Below are positions 41,700 through 51,621 of a DNA stretch of 64,000 nt, one piece after another. The notes under the pieces were generated by a model. The model was not told where the DNA came from and ran no database searches. It worked only from the letters and a program-made list of their open reading frames with translations. Both the position numbers and the translations under genes were made by a program. Numbering within the stretch: the first letter of the stretch is position 1; each line of letters starts with the position of its first letter. This DNA is from Pontibacillus yanchengensis (GTDB lineage Bacteria > Bacillota > Bacilli > Bacillales > BH030062): positions 1 to 64,000 of the forward strand of contig NZ_WMEU01000006.1 of the NCBI RefSeq assembly GCF_009856295.1, read 5' to 3'.

Positions 41700-42095
41700 T
41701 TATTCGTTCTCTTCGTTTGAGACTTCATTAAACCATAAAGGTGTCTCATTATCGACTTCACCATTGTAGTTTATGAGAACTTCTTCCCCTTCTTCAATAT
41801 CAGTATAAGCATAAAACTCGAACGTTCCGCTTTCAAAGTTGATTTCATAGTATGCATTTGGTTGATAAGAATGGTTAAACATCATGCCGTAACCTAAAAG
41901 AAATGCTGAATGATGCTCTCCGTACTCAAATACATAGTCAGCCAGTTGTGTTTTCTCAATGTGATGGTGTTCATCATTAGGATAAGGAATTACAGGTGCT
42001 TCGTGCAATAACTCATCTTTCGGTATATCTTGTTTGGCAAAAACGCCTTTATTTAAATCATCATCTGTAATGGAGGATGTACGTACTTCTATCAA
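41700..42095 (-). CDS. SET-domain protein
   Basis: 131 residues. The end carries GYGMMFNHSYQPNAYYE followed by IEEGEEVLINYNGE, the N-H-S...Y signature of SET methyltransferases, in a minimal single-domain form. Bacterial standalone SET proteins may methylate protein lysines; no substrate is known. Monocistronic. The 365 bases upstream hold no gene. Confidence 0.85.
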   Translation of the reverse strand: MIEVRTSSITDDDLNKGVFAKQDIPKDELLHEAPVIPYPNDEHHHIEKTQLADYVFEYGEHHSAFLLGYGMMFNHSYQPNAYYEINFESGTFEFYAYTDIEEGEEVLINYNGEVDNETPLWFNEVSNEENE

Positions 42096-42460
42096 TTTTC
42101 CACCTTGCCTTTCTAGTCATTTTAGTCTTTCTACAGTTTGACAGGTGATGCGGGAGAATGCAATTTTCTTACTTTTCAATTAATAAGGGGGTTGTGGAAT
42201 AAGTATTGGTTAGCAGGATTTTTATCTCTTTAACAAGAAAATTTCAGGGAGGTTTCATATCTTATAAAAGGTTAGGATGACAATGTATGGATGCTTGAAG
42301 GAATGATTTTTTATTAGATTCCACATCATGAGATATTTGCTTCAAATACAGATTTATATAAACATACAAAATAGATACCAATTCATGTTATAAGAAATGG
42401 ATGGGAGAGTTTAAGATTTATGTTCTCCCTATTTATCATTCTTGCAAAAGGAGACAAATA

Positions 42461-42925
42461 ATGGAGAAACAACACCCGAAACACATCATTGCAGTATCGG
42501 CTTATATTACTGATGATAATGGAGAGGTTCTCTTAGTAAGAACGCATGATCGAGCAGACACTTGGGAATCTCCAGGAGGGCAAGTAGAAGAAGGGGAACC
42601 ATTGGATCAAGCAGTTTGCAGAGAAGTGTATGAAGAAACGAATATTGAAATAGATCTAATTGGGATAACAGGCATCTATTATAGTGTTTCAAAGAACTTG
42701 CTATCGGTTGTCTTCAAAGCAACTTATAAAAGTGGAGATATAGATATTCAAGTAGATGAAATCCAGGATGCAGCATTTATCCCTTTGAATGAATCAAACA
42801 TTGATGATTACATAACACGTCCACATATGAAGTCAAGGACATTGGATGCAATGAACGCGAAACATACCATTCCTTATGAAACTTGGGATGCAAGAACTCA
42901 GCAATTATTAGGTAGAATAAATTGA
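42461..42925 (+). CDS. Nudix hydrolase
   Basis: 154 residues from ATG 42461 after AAAGGAG; the frame opens earlier but without a ribosome site. Nudix box at residues 40-62 (GGQVEEGEPLDQAV then CREVYEETNIE). N-terminal VSAYITDDNGEVLLVRTHDR is a typical Nudix strand. Probably sanitation of modified nucleotides. Followed 11 bases later by the phosphatase gene, with which it is likely co-transcribed. Confidence 0.88.
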   Translation: MEKQHPKHIIAVSAYITDDNGEVLLVRTHDRADTWESPGGQVEEGEPLDQAVCREVYEETNIEIDLIGITGIYYSVSKNLLSVVFKATYKSGDIDIQVDEIQDAAFIPLNESNIDDYITRPHMKSRTLDAMNAKHTIPYETWDARTQQLLGRIN

Positions 42926-42936
42926 GGAGGAAGATT

Positions 42937-43494
42937 ATGGGAAAGAATTTATATGTCATTAGACATTGTAAAGCAGAGGGACAGGCATTTGACGAACAAC
43001 TGACGGATGAAGGACATAAACAAGCTCAACAATTACGCGATTTATTTTCAACGGTTCAAGTAGATCGTATAATCTCAAGTCCGTACACGAGAGCACTACA
43101 ATCTATTAAACCAATAAGTGGAGCAAAAAGAGTAGAAATAGAGACCGATAGTCGCTTAGAGGAAAGAAAACTAAGTAGTAAGCAATTACCGGATTGGTTA
43201 GAAAAACTCGAGTCCACCTTTTCAAACATGGACCTAGCGTATGAAGGAGGAGAATCTAGTAGAGAAGCTACAGCACGTGTAGTTCAACTGATGGAAGAAT
43301 GTAAAGCAGACCAAAATGTAGAATCTATCATAATTGTTACTCACGGTAACTTGATGTCATTACTACTGAACCACTTCTCGCAAGATTTTGGATTTGAAGG
43401 TTGGAAGAAACTAAGTAATCCAGATGTTTATGTGGTGCAATTAGGCGAAGATGGAACTAATGTTAAGAGGATTTGGGAAGAGAGGAGGAAATGA
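42937..43494 (+). CDS. Histidine phosphatase (phosphoglycerate mutase) family protein
   Basis: 185 residues from ATG 42937, set by GAGGAGGA. The catalytic motif is LYVIRHCKAEG (RH-x-x-x) with the usual His nucleophile; later IISSPYTRALQSI and IIVTHGNLMSLLL supply the second His and phosphate-binding residues. Cys follows RH instead of the common Gly. Acts on a small phosphorylated substrate; paired with a Nudix enzyme. Confidence 0.88.
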   Translation: MGKNLYVIRHCKAEGQAFDEQLTDEGHKQAQQLRDLFSTVQVDRIISSPYTRALQSIKPISGAKRVEIETDSRLEERKLSSKQLPDWLEKLESTFSNMDLAYEGGESSREATARVVQLMEECKADQNVESIIIVTHGNLMSLLLNHFSQDFGFEGWKKLSNPDVYVVQLGEDGTNVKRIWEERRK

Positions 43495-43522
43495 ATGTAA
43501 TCAAAATAATATTCGTTGATAT

Positions 43523-43557
43523 AAAAAAGGAACTTCTTATTTTGGAAGTTCCTGAGC
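43523..43557. terminator. Terminator between opposing genes
   Basis: AAAAAAGGAACTTC, TTATTTTG, GAAGTTCC. It serves the + strand phosphatase and could serve the minus-strand lipoprotein gene. Confidence 0.78.
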
Positions 43558-43592
43558 TAGCTATTAAAGTACTATAGGTGAAATATATTCCT

Positions 43593-44396
43593 CTAATCTC
43601 GAAGCTTTAGATTTAACACTTCGAAGCTCGACTTCTTGCCATTTTCATTCATTGTCCAGCTGGTTAACAGTTGGAATGGGCCGAGGTCTCCGATTTCCCA
43701 GGTCGATGATTGCCCTTCATTTGTCACCTGATAGTTGTACGTATTCATTTTGGTATCACCGATTTTCTTTTCTCCGTCACCTACCTTCGACACTGTTACA
43801 TTGGGATGTTGTTTGTCATTATTAAGTATGTTCTTGATGTTCATACCTTCTGTCATGTTGAAAGGCATAAGAAGTAACATGACATAAGATTTTCCTGCCA
43901 TTTTTAATACTTCTCCCTCCATTACCTCTGTTCCCGATACGAGCTTCTCTGTGTCGCCTTCTTCATTTATCCATAGTTCTATGACCTCATTAGTAGCGGT
44001 ACTATCCTTCATGTTGACTTTGATATGATTAGTCAATTTGCCATTAATCTCTTCTTCACCAATCAATTGCATCGTAATATTCATACTACTTTCGGGAGTT
44101 TCAAATGCATAGGAAATAAGTGAAAATTTATCAAGGATATCAGAAAATCCATCGATTCGCTGCAATTTACTGACATCCCATTCCGCTTTTACTTCTTTAC
44201 TCTCAGTTAGATCCTCATCCTTTGTGTCTTCACTGTTACTTTCTGAAGTATTTTCTTTTGTTTGTTCTCCGTTGGGTTGCTTTACATCTTGCTGTTGATT
44301 TTCTTCAGGTTCAGTGGTGTTTCCACAACCTGTAAGTATCCATAACAAAAGAAAAACTAATGAAAATAAACGAATGATTAATGACTTCTTCATCAT
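43593..44396 (-). CDS. DUF6612/LppX-like lipoprotein
   Basis: 267 residues (a second ATG lies one codon on). Lipobox ILTGC, then an acidic, low-complexity linker of about 50 residues rich in Glu, Gln, Asn and Thr, then a beta-rich domain with repeats of strand-turn-strand (AFETPESSMNITMQLIGEEE, TSWTMNENGKKSSFE), resembling LolA/LppX-type half-barrels that carry lipids. Role not known. Confidence 0.7.
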   Translation of the reverse strand: MMKKSLIIRLFSLVFLLLWILTGCGNTTEPEENQQQDVKQPNGEQTKENTSESNSEDTKDEDLTESKEVKAEWDVSKLQRIDGFSDILDKFSLISYAFETPESSMNITMQLIGEEEINGKLTNHIKVNMKDSTATNEVIELWINEEGDTEKLVSGTEVMEGEVLKMAGKSYVMLLLMPFNMTEGMNIKNILNNDKQHPNVTVSKVGDGEKKIGDTKMNTYNYQVTNEGQSSTWEIGDLGPFQLLTSWTMNENGKKSSFEVLNLKLRD

Positions 44397-44568
44397 AGTG
44401 AGTGACTCCCCTTAAAAAAGTATAGTCCGTCAATCAACCTGTTTCTAGTTCAACATATCAAAGAAAGAGATAGATGGGAATTATACTTAGGTATAATTCT
44501 TTTTGATTAGGTAGAAGAGTACAATAGAAGTAGTACAATAACTACTTTGTGCAGAAAGGTGTGGGCAT

Positions 44569-44925
44569 ATGGACTCGAAAAACGTCAATGATGATAATGA
44601 AGCAATCGCAGCGGACATCCAAGAGAACAAAGTAATCGGTATTCTAGCGTACTTCCTTTTTTTTATTCCGTTGTTAACATCGAAGGATTCTAAGTTTGCT
44701 ATGTATCATGCTAATCAAGGGCTCTTATTGTTTTTACTCGTACTGGCGGTAAATACGGTTGGTACCATTCTTCCACTTATAGGGTGGCTGCTTATACTGC
44801 CGATTGGAAATCTATTGATTTTATGCCTTCTAATCATGGGAATCATTAACAGCTCTAAAGGAGAAATGAAGCCACTTCCAGTGTTAGGAAAGTACACTAT
44901 CATCACACCCCCTGATAAAAATTAA
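44569..44925 (+). CDS. DUF4870/Tic20-like membrane protein
   Basis: 118 residues, ATG after GAAAGGTGTG. Acidic N-terminus, then NKVIGILAYFLFFIPLLTSK, FAMYHANQGLLLFLLVLAVN and two more helices; the Y-H-A-N-Q-G motif is diagnostic of the DUF4870/Tic20 family of small four-helix proteins of unknown role. Monocistronic. Confidence 0.85.
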   Translation: MDSKNVNDDNEAIAADIQENKVIGILAYFLFFIPLLTSKDSKFAMYHANQGLLLFLLVLAVNTVGTILPLIGWLLILPIGNLLILCLLIMGIINSSKGEMKPLPVLGKYTIITPPDKN

Positions 44926-44936
44926 TTCAGGGGGGA
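44906..44936. terminator. Terminator hairpin overlapping the stop
   Basis: CACCCCCTGA, TAAAAATTAAT, TCAGGGGGG; the TAA of the DUF4870 gene is in its loop. Confidence 0.7.
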
Positions 44937-44945
44937 TTATTAATT

Positions 44946-47003
44946 TCAGTTGGTATTTGATATTTCAAGAAGTCTCTTCATGAGCTGTGTACGGTTTTTT
45001 ACATTAAATTTTTTTAAGATTTTACTTACATGTTTTTTTACTGTGATTTCGGTGATAAACAGTTGTTCAGCTATCGATTTATTCGAGTATTCTTCAAGGA
45101 TACACAGAAGGATTTCTTCTTCTCGTTGCGTAAGTTGGTGACGCTTAGCTAGATGAAGTACATGTTCTTTTTCCGATGAATTTGACTGAGTAAATTGCTT
45201 AAGATATTGGATCAGTCGAGGACCTCTTACATCAAGAATATACGTGGGAGAAGGGTGTTCTGCTCCGAAATCATAATGAGTTGCTCCTGGTACCTTTTCA
45301 AATCCAAACGCCTTACTCAACTTTTGAAAAAAAGGAATTGGAGTGGAAGTGATGATTCTCCCTCCGGATAATAATAATGGGAACAAGTTATACAAAAGAA
45401 AAGATCTCGTATTGGAATCTTCTGGATTCAAGCAATCTAGCATACGGATAAACCATCCTGAAAAGGAATCTCCCGGGACACGGTATTCTATCTCTTCTTC
45501 TAAAGACAATTTGTTGAAGTAAGCACGGGAGACGGGTTCCTTTTTTAAGTAATGCATCGTATGCTCATTGATGGGGACTACAATAGAAAGACCAATTGTC
45601 TTTCCTTCTTCATCCTTAACGAGATTGCTCACACTATATCCTAATTTCTTTACATACTCCGCGCCAATGAGGTTATTCTCCCTTTGGTTGTGTTCTGCAG
45701 ATACGAAATATTTGAACATTTTGTCTGTCTCCCGATGATAATAATGAGCAATACTTTCATTAAATTGCTTACGTCTCTTCTCGAAATATTCTTTAACTTC
45801 TTCGAAATTATGAGGACCGACTTGCTCCATGTATTTTTTTGAATATGCTGACTCTTGAAAGAAAACTGACTGAATTACTTCTTCACCAAGGTGATAGAAA
45901 AACTCTGAAATTTCCCAATCCGACTTTGGCTTTGTATTTATCCGCTGAAGGTAATAAGAAGCACAACGATCTTTCATCGAATGATAATGATCAGGTGTAC
46001 GTTTTTGTATATCTAACAGGATGGCTGATCTTATAATTTCGTGAATCCCCCAACCATGATTAGTATTATGGACAAAAGAAAGGGATGTAAGTTGCGAGAA
46101 TGTGGTGGTTGATATTTTACAGTTTAAAATATAACTTAACGTAGCTTGATCAAAGTGACGAAGTACAGCAGCAGCTTCCAGTAATTCTTGCAGTTCCTGA
46201 CTACTGACTTCGCTTAACCACTTAGATGTAAGATAGGTAAGGATTTCTTGTTTATTTTGAGGATGATGGCTGTCATAGATGTTAGGATCTCCAGCCATAG
46301 CCGATAGCGAGAGGGTTAGGGGGTGTCCTCTGGTGAAATTCCAATACTCTTGAATGTCTTCTTTATCCTTAACACCTGACTTATTCAAATACAAACGAGT
46401 CTGATCATAATTGAAAGGGTGAAGTTCCATATGGGTTATAACCGATCTCCACGCAGGGGAATCATTCCATCCTTCATTAAGCGGGTGTCTGCCTGCAATG
46501 ATGACAGAAATAGAACTTGGCAGATTTCTTAGAAAAAATTCACGGAACCAGCGATCACGATCCTCCATCTTTTCGTAAGTATCTACAGCAATGATGATGT
46601 GATGTTCTTGTGTGGCTTCCTCCAGTAAATAAAAGCATTTAGTAAGAGCTGAATTGTTAGAAATAACTGACGCATCAACAGTAACCTTTGACTCCATTAG
46701 TAACAGAATTTGTTCGGCCAACATTGAAGTGGAATGTAAGAAATCTTCACTATCCAAAAGTATAAATACCAATCCATTAACATTCTCTGCTACTCGTTGA
46801 AAAGCTTGAAGCATAGTTGTCTTTCCAATGCCTCCTGTGCCATAAAGGTTTAAGACATTTTTGGTATCTCCATAACTATCAAGAAAATCTCTAAATAATT
46901 CGATTTCTTTATCACGACCGACAAAACAGTCATCCTCCAACATCCTTATAATAGAGTGCCATTTCTCTTGATGTAGTTTACGATTCGAATTAGACAACCA
47001 CAT
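44946..47003 (-). CDS. STAND ATPase LuxR-family regulator
   Basis: 685 residues. N-terminal STAND NTPase: FVGRDKEIELF, then the P-loop LYGTGGIGKTTML (about residues 54-64) and HHIIIAVDTYE near residue 155 (Walker B-like). A long helical middle sensor part follows. The C-terminus is a LuxR-type HTH: QLTQREEEILLCILEEYSNK and ITVKKHVSKILKKFNVKNR. Proteins of this kind (MalT-type) assemble on ligand binding and activate transcription. It has no obvious partner; the divergent neighbour at 47485 may be a target. Confidence 0.9.
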   Translation of the reverse strand: MWLSNSNRKLHQEKWHSIIRMLEDDCFVGRDKEIELFRDFLDSYGDTKNVLNLYGTGGIGKTTMLQAFQRVAENVNGLVFILLDSEDFLHSTSMLAEQILLLMESKVTVDASVISNNSALTKCFYLLEEATQEHHIIIAVDTYEKMEDRDRWFREFFLRNLPSSISVIIAGRHPLNEGWNDSPAWRSVITHMELHPFNYDQTRLYLNKSGVKDKEDIQEYWNFTRGHPLTLSLSAMAGDPNIYDSHHPQNKQEILTYLTSKWLSEVSSQELQELLEAAAVLRHFDQATLSYILNCKISTTTFSQLTSLSFVHNTNHGWGIHEIIRSAILLDIQKRTPDHYHSMKDRCASYYLQRINTKPKSDWEISEFFYHLGEEVIQSVFFQESAYSKKYMEQVGPHNFEEVKEYFEKRRKQFNESIAHYYHRETDKMFKYFVSAEHNQRENNLIGAEYVKKLGYSVSNLVKDEEGKTIGLSIVVPINEHTMHYLKKEPVSRAYFNKLSLEEEIEYRVPGDSFSGWFIRMLDCLNPEDSNTRSFLLYNLFPLLLSGGRIITSTPIPFFQKLSKAFGFEKVPGATHYDFGAEHPSPTYILDVRGPRLIQYLKQFTQSNSSEKEHVLHLAKRHQLTQREEEILLCILEEYSNKSIAEQLFITEITVKKHVSKILKKFNVKNRTQLMKRLLEISNTN

Positions 47004-47484
47004 GCTAAGTCCTCCCTTGTAGAATGCACATTAGACAAATCAGCATGATAACAGAATGTTTGATTAAAAAGTCAGGGCTGTTACCTATTACAAAAGTAAC
47101 ACATTTACATCTTTATTCTATTAAAAAATGAATATTCATCCTTGGAACTGTGAAAAATTTCATAATTTTTTGGGAACAGGTCAAACCCTTGAATAACTTT
47201 GTTAAAAATGAAGTAGTACATATTAAGAGGGATAAGATAAACCAGTTAGTTTTTACAAAATCCTGTGCTTACTCGAAAAGATCTCCTTACATATTATTTT
47301 ATATATGAAAAAGGGGGGGACCAACAATAAAACGGTTCTCCCTCTTACTTATGTTTTGGACAATATGTTAAAGACATTAGGCCTCGGTTTCATAAATGTA
47401 AAAATGATATAATATATAGAAGATATCTCAACGTAGTGGATGGCCTTTAATGTTTTTTGATCCATCATATGTTCTGCAGAATAT

Positions 47485-49068
47485 ATGAATTATGATAAAA
47501 AGATAGATGAAATGGGTGAAGACCTAATGTCATTGACGAAGCTTACGTACTACATGGAAGAATTCCCGTACTTGGTTTTTTATCCTGGTGGTAAAAAGAA
47601 TAAATCGATTCGCTCTATAAACAATAAAGTAAGAAAAGAATCAATTCATAGAATTCATACGATGGTCGAAGAATCAGTTCAACATATAACTCAAGAAGAT
47701 GTGACAGCTTTGCAAGCATTTTTAGGTTTACAGGGAGCAAGTGTACTCCCACTGTTGATAAGCAAAGAAGGTGATTTGTACCTTGGGGGCCTTGTGAAAC
47801 CTGAATTATTTCTTTTTAAAACCTTCTCAAATGAACACGGTGTACCAATTCATCAGGAATATGTTTTCGAAACAAAGATTAATACATTATCTAATGACAA
47901 GTTAGAGCCTCTTATCCAGTCCCTTATAAATCAATATATTTTCTGTGCCAAATTAGCAAAATACTCAAGAGAGAATTGGATTGCTTACCTTGAAAGTCGA
48001 TTCCAGTCTCATTCTTTGGTTACATTTGCACAATCCAAAAAGGAAGAAGTTCAAGCTGTTGAAAAGATGAACAAATTAAATTTGTTATCACAGCTAAAAT
48101 ACCCTGAAGATATTGCATTTTGGAGACATAGAGTTGAAATTGTAATGCGGCCTTTTCGCTCGATACCAATGCATTGGTTATGGTCTAGTGGATCAACTTG
48201 TAATCATCAAAAAGACCTTATTGTACATTCAGAAAAGCGAGTGATGGAATTACATTGTGACATATGTGATTATCAGTTTTTTTTCTATTACGAAGAGGAT
48301 GCTCTACAGTTAAATGAAGAATTTGATTTAGAGAAAGTAAGAAAACGTGTTAATACAATAGAAAGGCAATTTAATGAGATTGTTGAGAAGAATGACTCAT
48401 TACTAGACAAACTGAAACGAATTCGATCCATACAACTAACGTTAAAACCATTTCAGTACAAATGGAAGTCTGTTTGTGATTTATTGGAACAAATAAACAA
48501 AATACCTAAGCAAACAGGTGATATTCCTTTCAGTCCGTTTGTAGAAATCTTTACGCAATTAAATAAAATCACCATACCTAATCATGAAGACGAATCTTAT
48601 CTGCTTTGGTTCAGTCAAATAGAGTTACCTAATGTTCATGTCTTAAAAACTATTGATAATTGGGAGCAATTATTGAATCAAGATATAGGAAGACTACTGA
48701 CAGAATATGAGAAACAGTTAGAAGAATATCTCGAACAAAATAAAATATCTAGGCAAGAAGAATTCATGAAGGTTAATAATCATTCCTTATATTGGGGAGA
48801 GGTGGAACAAATGCTTCAATTAATCCATGATTATGCTGGTCTCTATCCTGCACATGTTATTACTCAAGTGTTAATTGGTAAAACGAGCAACAAAATTAGG
48901 ACAGAGAAATTACATTACACTTCTCAATTTGGTGTTCTTGATCAATGGCTAGAGAAAGATGCTATGAAGGCTCTGAAAACGTTAGAAAAAGAAGGATGGT
49001 TACAAAAACTCTCAAAAGGATTCGCATTAACGGATAAATCAATTCCTTTTGTAGAAAAAGCTGTGTGA
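47485..49068 (+). CDS. RQC-minor-like DNA-binding protein
   Basis: 527 residues; start ATG 47485 with a weak ribosome site, preceded by TATAAT at 47408-47413. The C-terminal 90 residues (VEQMLQLIHDYAGLYPAHVI, then GKTSNKIRTEKLHYTSQFG and LKTLEKEGWLQK) follow the winged-helix RQC domain pattern of RecQ helicases. The middle holds a possible zinc-binding site (CNHQ, HCDICDY) and coiled coils. This layout is that of RQC-minor proteins linked to nucleic-acid end repair. The 480-base gap from the divergent regulator at 44946 holds only the promoters. Confidence 0.6.
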   Translation: MNYDKKIDEMGEDLMSLTKLTYYMEEFPYLVFYPGGKKNKSIRSINNKVRKESIHRIHTMVEESVQHITQEDVTALQAFLGLQGASVLPLLISKEGDLYLGGLVKPELFLFKTFSNEHGVPIHQEYVFETKINTLSNDKLEPLIQSLINQYIFCAKLAKYSRENWIAYLESRFQSHSLVTFAQSKKEEVQAVEKMNKLNLLSQLKYPEDIAFWRHRVEIVMRPFRSIPMHWLWSSGSTCNHQKDLIVHSEKRVMELHCDICDYQFFFYYEEDALQLNEEFDLEKVRKRVNTIERQFNEIVEKNDSLLDKLKRIRSIQLTLKPFQYKWKSVCDLLEQINKIPKQTGDIPFSPFVEIFTQLNKITIPNHEDESYLLWFSQIELPNVHVLKTIDNWEQLLNQDIGRLLTEYEKQLEEYLEQNKISRQEEFMKVNNHSLYWGEVEQMLQLIHDYAGLYPAHVITQVLIGKTSNKIRTEKLHYTSQFGVLDQWLEKDAMKALKTLEKEGWLQKLSKGFALTDKSIPFVEKAV

Positions 49069-49133
49069 GTAGTATTTTCTAATTTGAAAATACTAAAAGA
49101 ACTATTTTTTCATGAAGAAGGAAGTGAATCGAA

Positions 49134-49340
49134 ATGGGAAGTCTAATCCCTCTAATTTCTGTAGGAGGTGCGGCTTTAGTCATTGGAATCGTTAAGTATC
49201 GAGATTATAAGAAGAAAAATATAAAACCTCCGAGGAAATGGGAAGGTAAAACAGAAGAAGAAATGGAACAGGATATGGAAGATGCAGAGAGAAAAACAGA
49301 AGCACAGAAAGGTATGGGAAGAGCAGGAGGCCCTTTTTAA
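49134..49340 (+). CDS. Small membrane-anchored protein
   Basis: 68 residues, ATG after GAAGGAAGTG. One N-terminal helix (residues 4-20), then a charged tail (KEEMEQDMEDAERKTEAQKG). Widespread small Bacillus type, role unknown. It may be co-transcribed with the upstream gene. Confidence 0.6.
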   Translation: MGSLIPLISVGGAALVIGIVKYRDYKKKNIKPPRKWEGKTEEEMEQDMEDAERKTEAQKGMGRAGGPF

Positions 49341-49385
49341 TAGTAGGTAAATGAAGTTAGATTTAATTTATGTGGAGGTCGTAAC

Positions 49386-49844
49386 ATGGATAGACATGAT
49401 GAATACTTCATGGAGAAAGCGATTGATTATGCTTTGAAGTCTAGAAGAGAAGGCAATGAACCCTTTGGAGCTATTTTAGTTAAGGGGGAAGAGGTCGTGA
49501 AAGTTGGGGAAAACAAAGTTCACTCTCATTCTGACCCTACCTACCATGCTGAAATTGGGCTTATAAGAGATTTTTGCTCTGAGCATAATGTGTTTGATTT
49601 AAGTGATTACACCCTTTACACAAGTTGTGAGCCTTGCGTTATGTGTTCTGGAGCCATGGTGTGGGCGAACCTTGGTAAGGTAGTATATAGTGTTTCCCAC
49701 GATCAATTAGCTGAAATTGCTGGAGACAATATCATGATTTCTTGTAAGGAAGTTTTTGAGAAGAGTCCAATTCGCCCGCAAGTTGTGGAACGTGTGTTGA
49801 ACGAAAAAGGGTTAGAAGTGTTTGATGGATACACGTTTGGATAG
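49386..49844 (+). CDS. Guanine/cytidine-type deaminase
   Basis: 152 residues, ATG after TGGAGGTC. Zinc deaminase signature H54-A-E56 and C84-x-x-C87 (CEPCVMC). Length and N-terminus (YFMEKAIDYALKSRREGNEP) match GuaD/TadA-like deaminases. Related to but clearly different from the array deaminase at 8240 (no close identity outside the motif). Confidence 0.85.
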   Translation: MDRHDEYFMEKAIDYALKSRREGNEPFGAILVKGEEVVKVGENKVHSHSDPTYHAEIGLIRDFCSEHNVFDLSDYTLYTSCEPCVMCSGAMVWANLGKVVYSVSHDQLAEIAGDNIMISCKEVFEKSPIRPQVVERVLNEKGLEVFDGYTFG

Positions 49845-49900
49845 GAAATGTACTTATGAAGAAACAAGTATGAAACTTATAAAATAGAAAGGAGTCAGCT

Positions 49901-50425
49901 TTGACTACTCAATTTATTCTGTTAACAGAACCAACATTACCTATTGTTGAAGCCTTTAATAGATGGGAAAGCAATCCTTTTTTAATTCCTTTTACTCGTC
50001 CGCACAAAAATAAAGAGGAACTTGAGAATGTTACGTTCTTAACGAAGGAAGACCTTAGCAAGCGTCTAGAGAATCATCATATCTATTTAATCTATCATGA
50101 CGGTATGTTAATTGGTGAAATGAACTATATGGTAGACCCTGGACATTTGTATAAAAAAGAACCTGAAACAGCATGGATTGGCATTACAATCGGTGAACAG
50201 GAAGGAAGAGGTAAGAGGATAGGCGTAAAAGCAATGCAATACATAGAAGACCAAATTAAGAAACAAGGATTAAAGCGAATCGAATTAGGGGTTTTTGAAT
50301 TTAATACGCAAGCTCAGAAGTTATATCATAAGCTTGGCTATCAAGAAATAGCTCGCTTAGAAGACTTTACTTATTGGCAAGACAAAATGTGGGCAGATAT
50401 TCGAATGGAGAAGTATTTAATGTAA
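49901..50425 (+). CDS. GNAT acetyltransferase
   Basis: 174 residues, TTG after AAAGGAG. GNAT motif A: AWIGITIGEQEGRGKRIGVK (loop EGRGKRIG) then VFEFNTQAQKLYHKLGYQEI (motif B). C-terminal YWQDKMWADIRMEKYL. Function unknown; monocistronic with a terminator. Confidence 0.88.
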   Translation: MTTQFILLTEPTLPIVEAFNRWESNPFLIPFTRPHKNKEELENVTFLTKEDLSKRLENHHIYLIYHDGMLIGEMNYMVDPGHLYKKEPETAWIGITIGEQEGRGKRIGVKAMQYIEDQIKKQGLKRIELGVFEFNTQAQKLYHKLGYQEIARLEDFTYWQDKMWADIRMEKYLM

Positions 50426-50459
50426 GAGGTGTCAGAGTACTTAGTTCTGACACCTTTTA
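50426..50459 (+). terminator. Terminator of the GNAT gene
   Basis: AGGTGTCAGA, GTACTTAGT, TCTGACACCT then TTTATTT. Confidence 0.88.
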
Positions 50460-50582
50460 TTTACCTTGTCTAAATCCAGCACCTAACTCTTTCTTTTCTT
50501 ATCCCACTGGTCTATTTGGTGAAAAACGCCGAGGCGTTGCTAATGTTTTGTGTTTTATCAACATGGCACCCTGATTTGTTCG

Positions 50583-50780
50583 TGTCTAGGAAATTATAAA
50601 ATTCAATGCTTGTGTATAACTGAAAAAGGTGAAGTAGCCACGTCCAGCGCCCAGCGACTAGTATGCTTCCCTCGCCTCCGTACGATAAGTTAACATCGAA
50701 TCACGCACGTTTTCTTGTTTCCTTTATCTCCTACGGCTCAGTCCAGCATATACGTCGCTAAATCGGGCGCTTGCGCTTTT
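50583..50780. repeat. Long intergenic repeat, copy 1
   Basis: GAAATTATAAAA...GCTTGTGTATAACTG, ACGTCCAGCGCCCAGCGACT, TACGATAAGTTAACATCGAA, CCTTTATCTCCTACGGC, then TCGCTAAATCGGGCGCTTGC. A second copy with the same order of phrases is at 57748. It falls between convergent genes in both cases. The GGGCGC inside it is unrelated to the array repeat. Confidence 0.75.
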
Positions 50781-50784
50781 GTTC

Positions 50785-51507
50785 TTAGAAAGGGTTGGTC
50801 GCCCATTGTAAGGATGTTTTTATAAAGATCCGTTGATGTAATTTTAATTGAGATACCATATATTCGGCTAGATCTTCTGGTTGCATAAACTTTTCTTTGT
50901 TTTGCTCATCGACATCTTCCCCAAATGCCATTTCCGTTGCTACGAGGCTAGGGTTGAGGGTGAAAACGCGAATGTTATTTTTACGTACTTCTTGCATGAG
51001 CGCTTCGGTCATGCCTTGGATTGCAAATTTCGAACCGCTATAAGCAGACGAACCTGCTGTTCCTTTTAATCCGTTGCTGGAGGAGATATTAATAATATCA
51101 CCCTTATCTTTTTCAATAAGCTGAGGTAACACCGCTCTGGTAACGTGGTAAGTTCCAAACACATTTACTTCGAATGTATGTTTCCATTCTTCTGGATCCA
51201 TTTCTAAAAGGGAGCCGTGGGCACCTATGCCGGCGTTATTGATTAGAATATCAGCAGGACCTAAGTCTTTCTCTAATTTGGATATGGATTCATTTACTTC
51301 TTCCATGTTTGCAATGTCTGTTACAGCAATACTAGCATTTACCCCAAGAGCTTGAGCTTCTTCTTGAACTGCTTTCAATTTACTTTCCGTTCTGGCAATT
51401 AATCCTACATGAATGCCTTCTTTTGCAAATTTAAGAGCTGTAGCTCGTCCAATACCACTACCTGCTCCTGTAATATAAGCGATTTTTCCTGAAATTTCTT
51501 GTCCCAT
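50785..51507 (-). CDS. SDR-family oxidoreductase
   Basis: 240 residues, ATG after GGAAGGGATGA. Classical short-chain dehydrogenase: TGAGSGIGRA (Rossmann G-x3-G-x-G), NNAGIG (NNAG), catalytic Ser in ISSSNGLKG, Y-x-x-x-K in AYSGSKFA. FabG/YhxD-like. Substrate unknown. Confidence 0.88.
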   Translation of the reverse strand: MGQEISGKIAYITGAGSGIGRATALKFAKEGIHVGLIARTESKLKAVQEEAQALGVNASIAVTDIANMEEVNESISKLEKDLGPADILINNAGIGAHGSLLEMDPEEWKHTFEVNVFGTYHVTRAVLPQLIEKDKGDIINISSSNGLKGTAGSSAYSGSKFAIQGMTEALMQEVRKNNIRVFTLNPSLVATEMAFGEDVDEQNKEKFMQPEDLAEYMVSQLKLHQRIFIKTSLQWATNPF

Positions 51508-51621
51508 TTCAAATCATCCCTTCCATGATTTTCTATAGATAAGTGTAATCCTTCTTATCTACTCATTCAAAGATAATGTTTACATAAGCTAACAGCTGCA
51601 AGACGAACATATAACAGAACC

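Noticed and set aside
48725..48745. TATCTCGAAC at 48727 as a stray array repeat
   Set aside because: Short chance match inside a coding gene with no GGGCGC or hairpin.
50740..50790. Array repeat at 50755 (ATCGGGCGCTTGCGC) and 58045
   Set aside because: Only the six bases GGGCGC agree; the rest belongs to another intergenic repeat.
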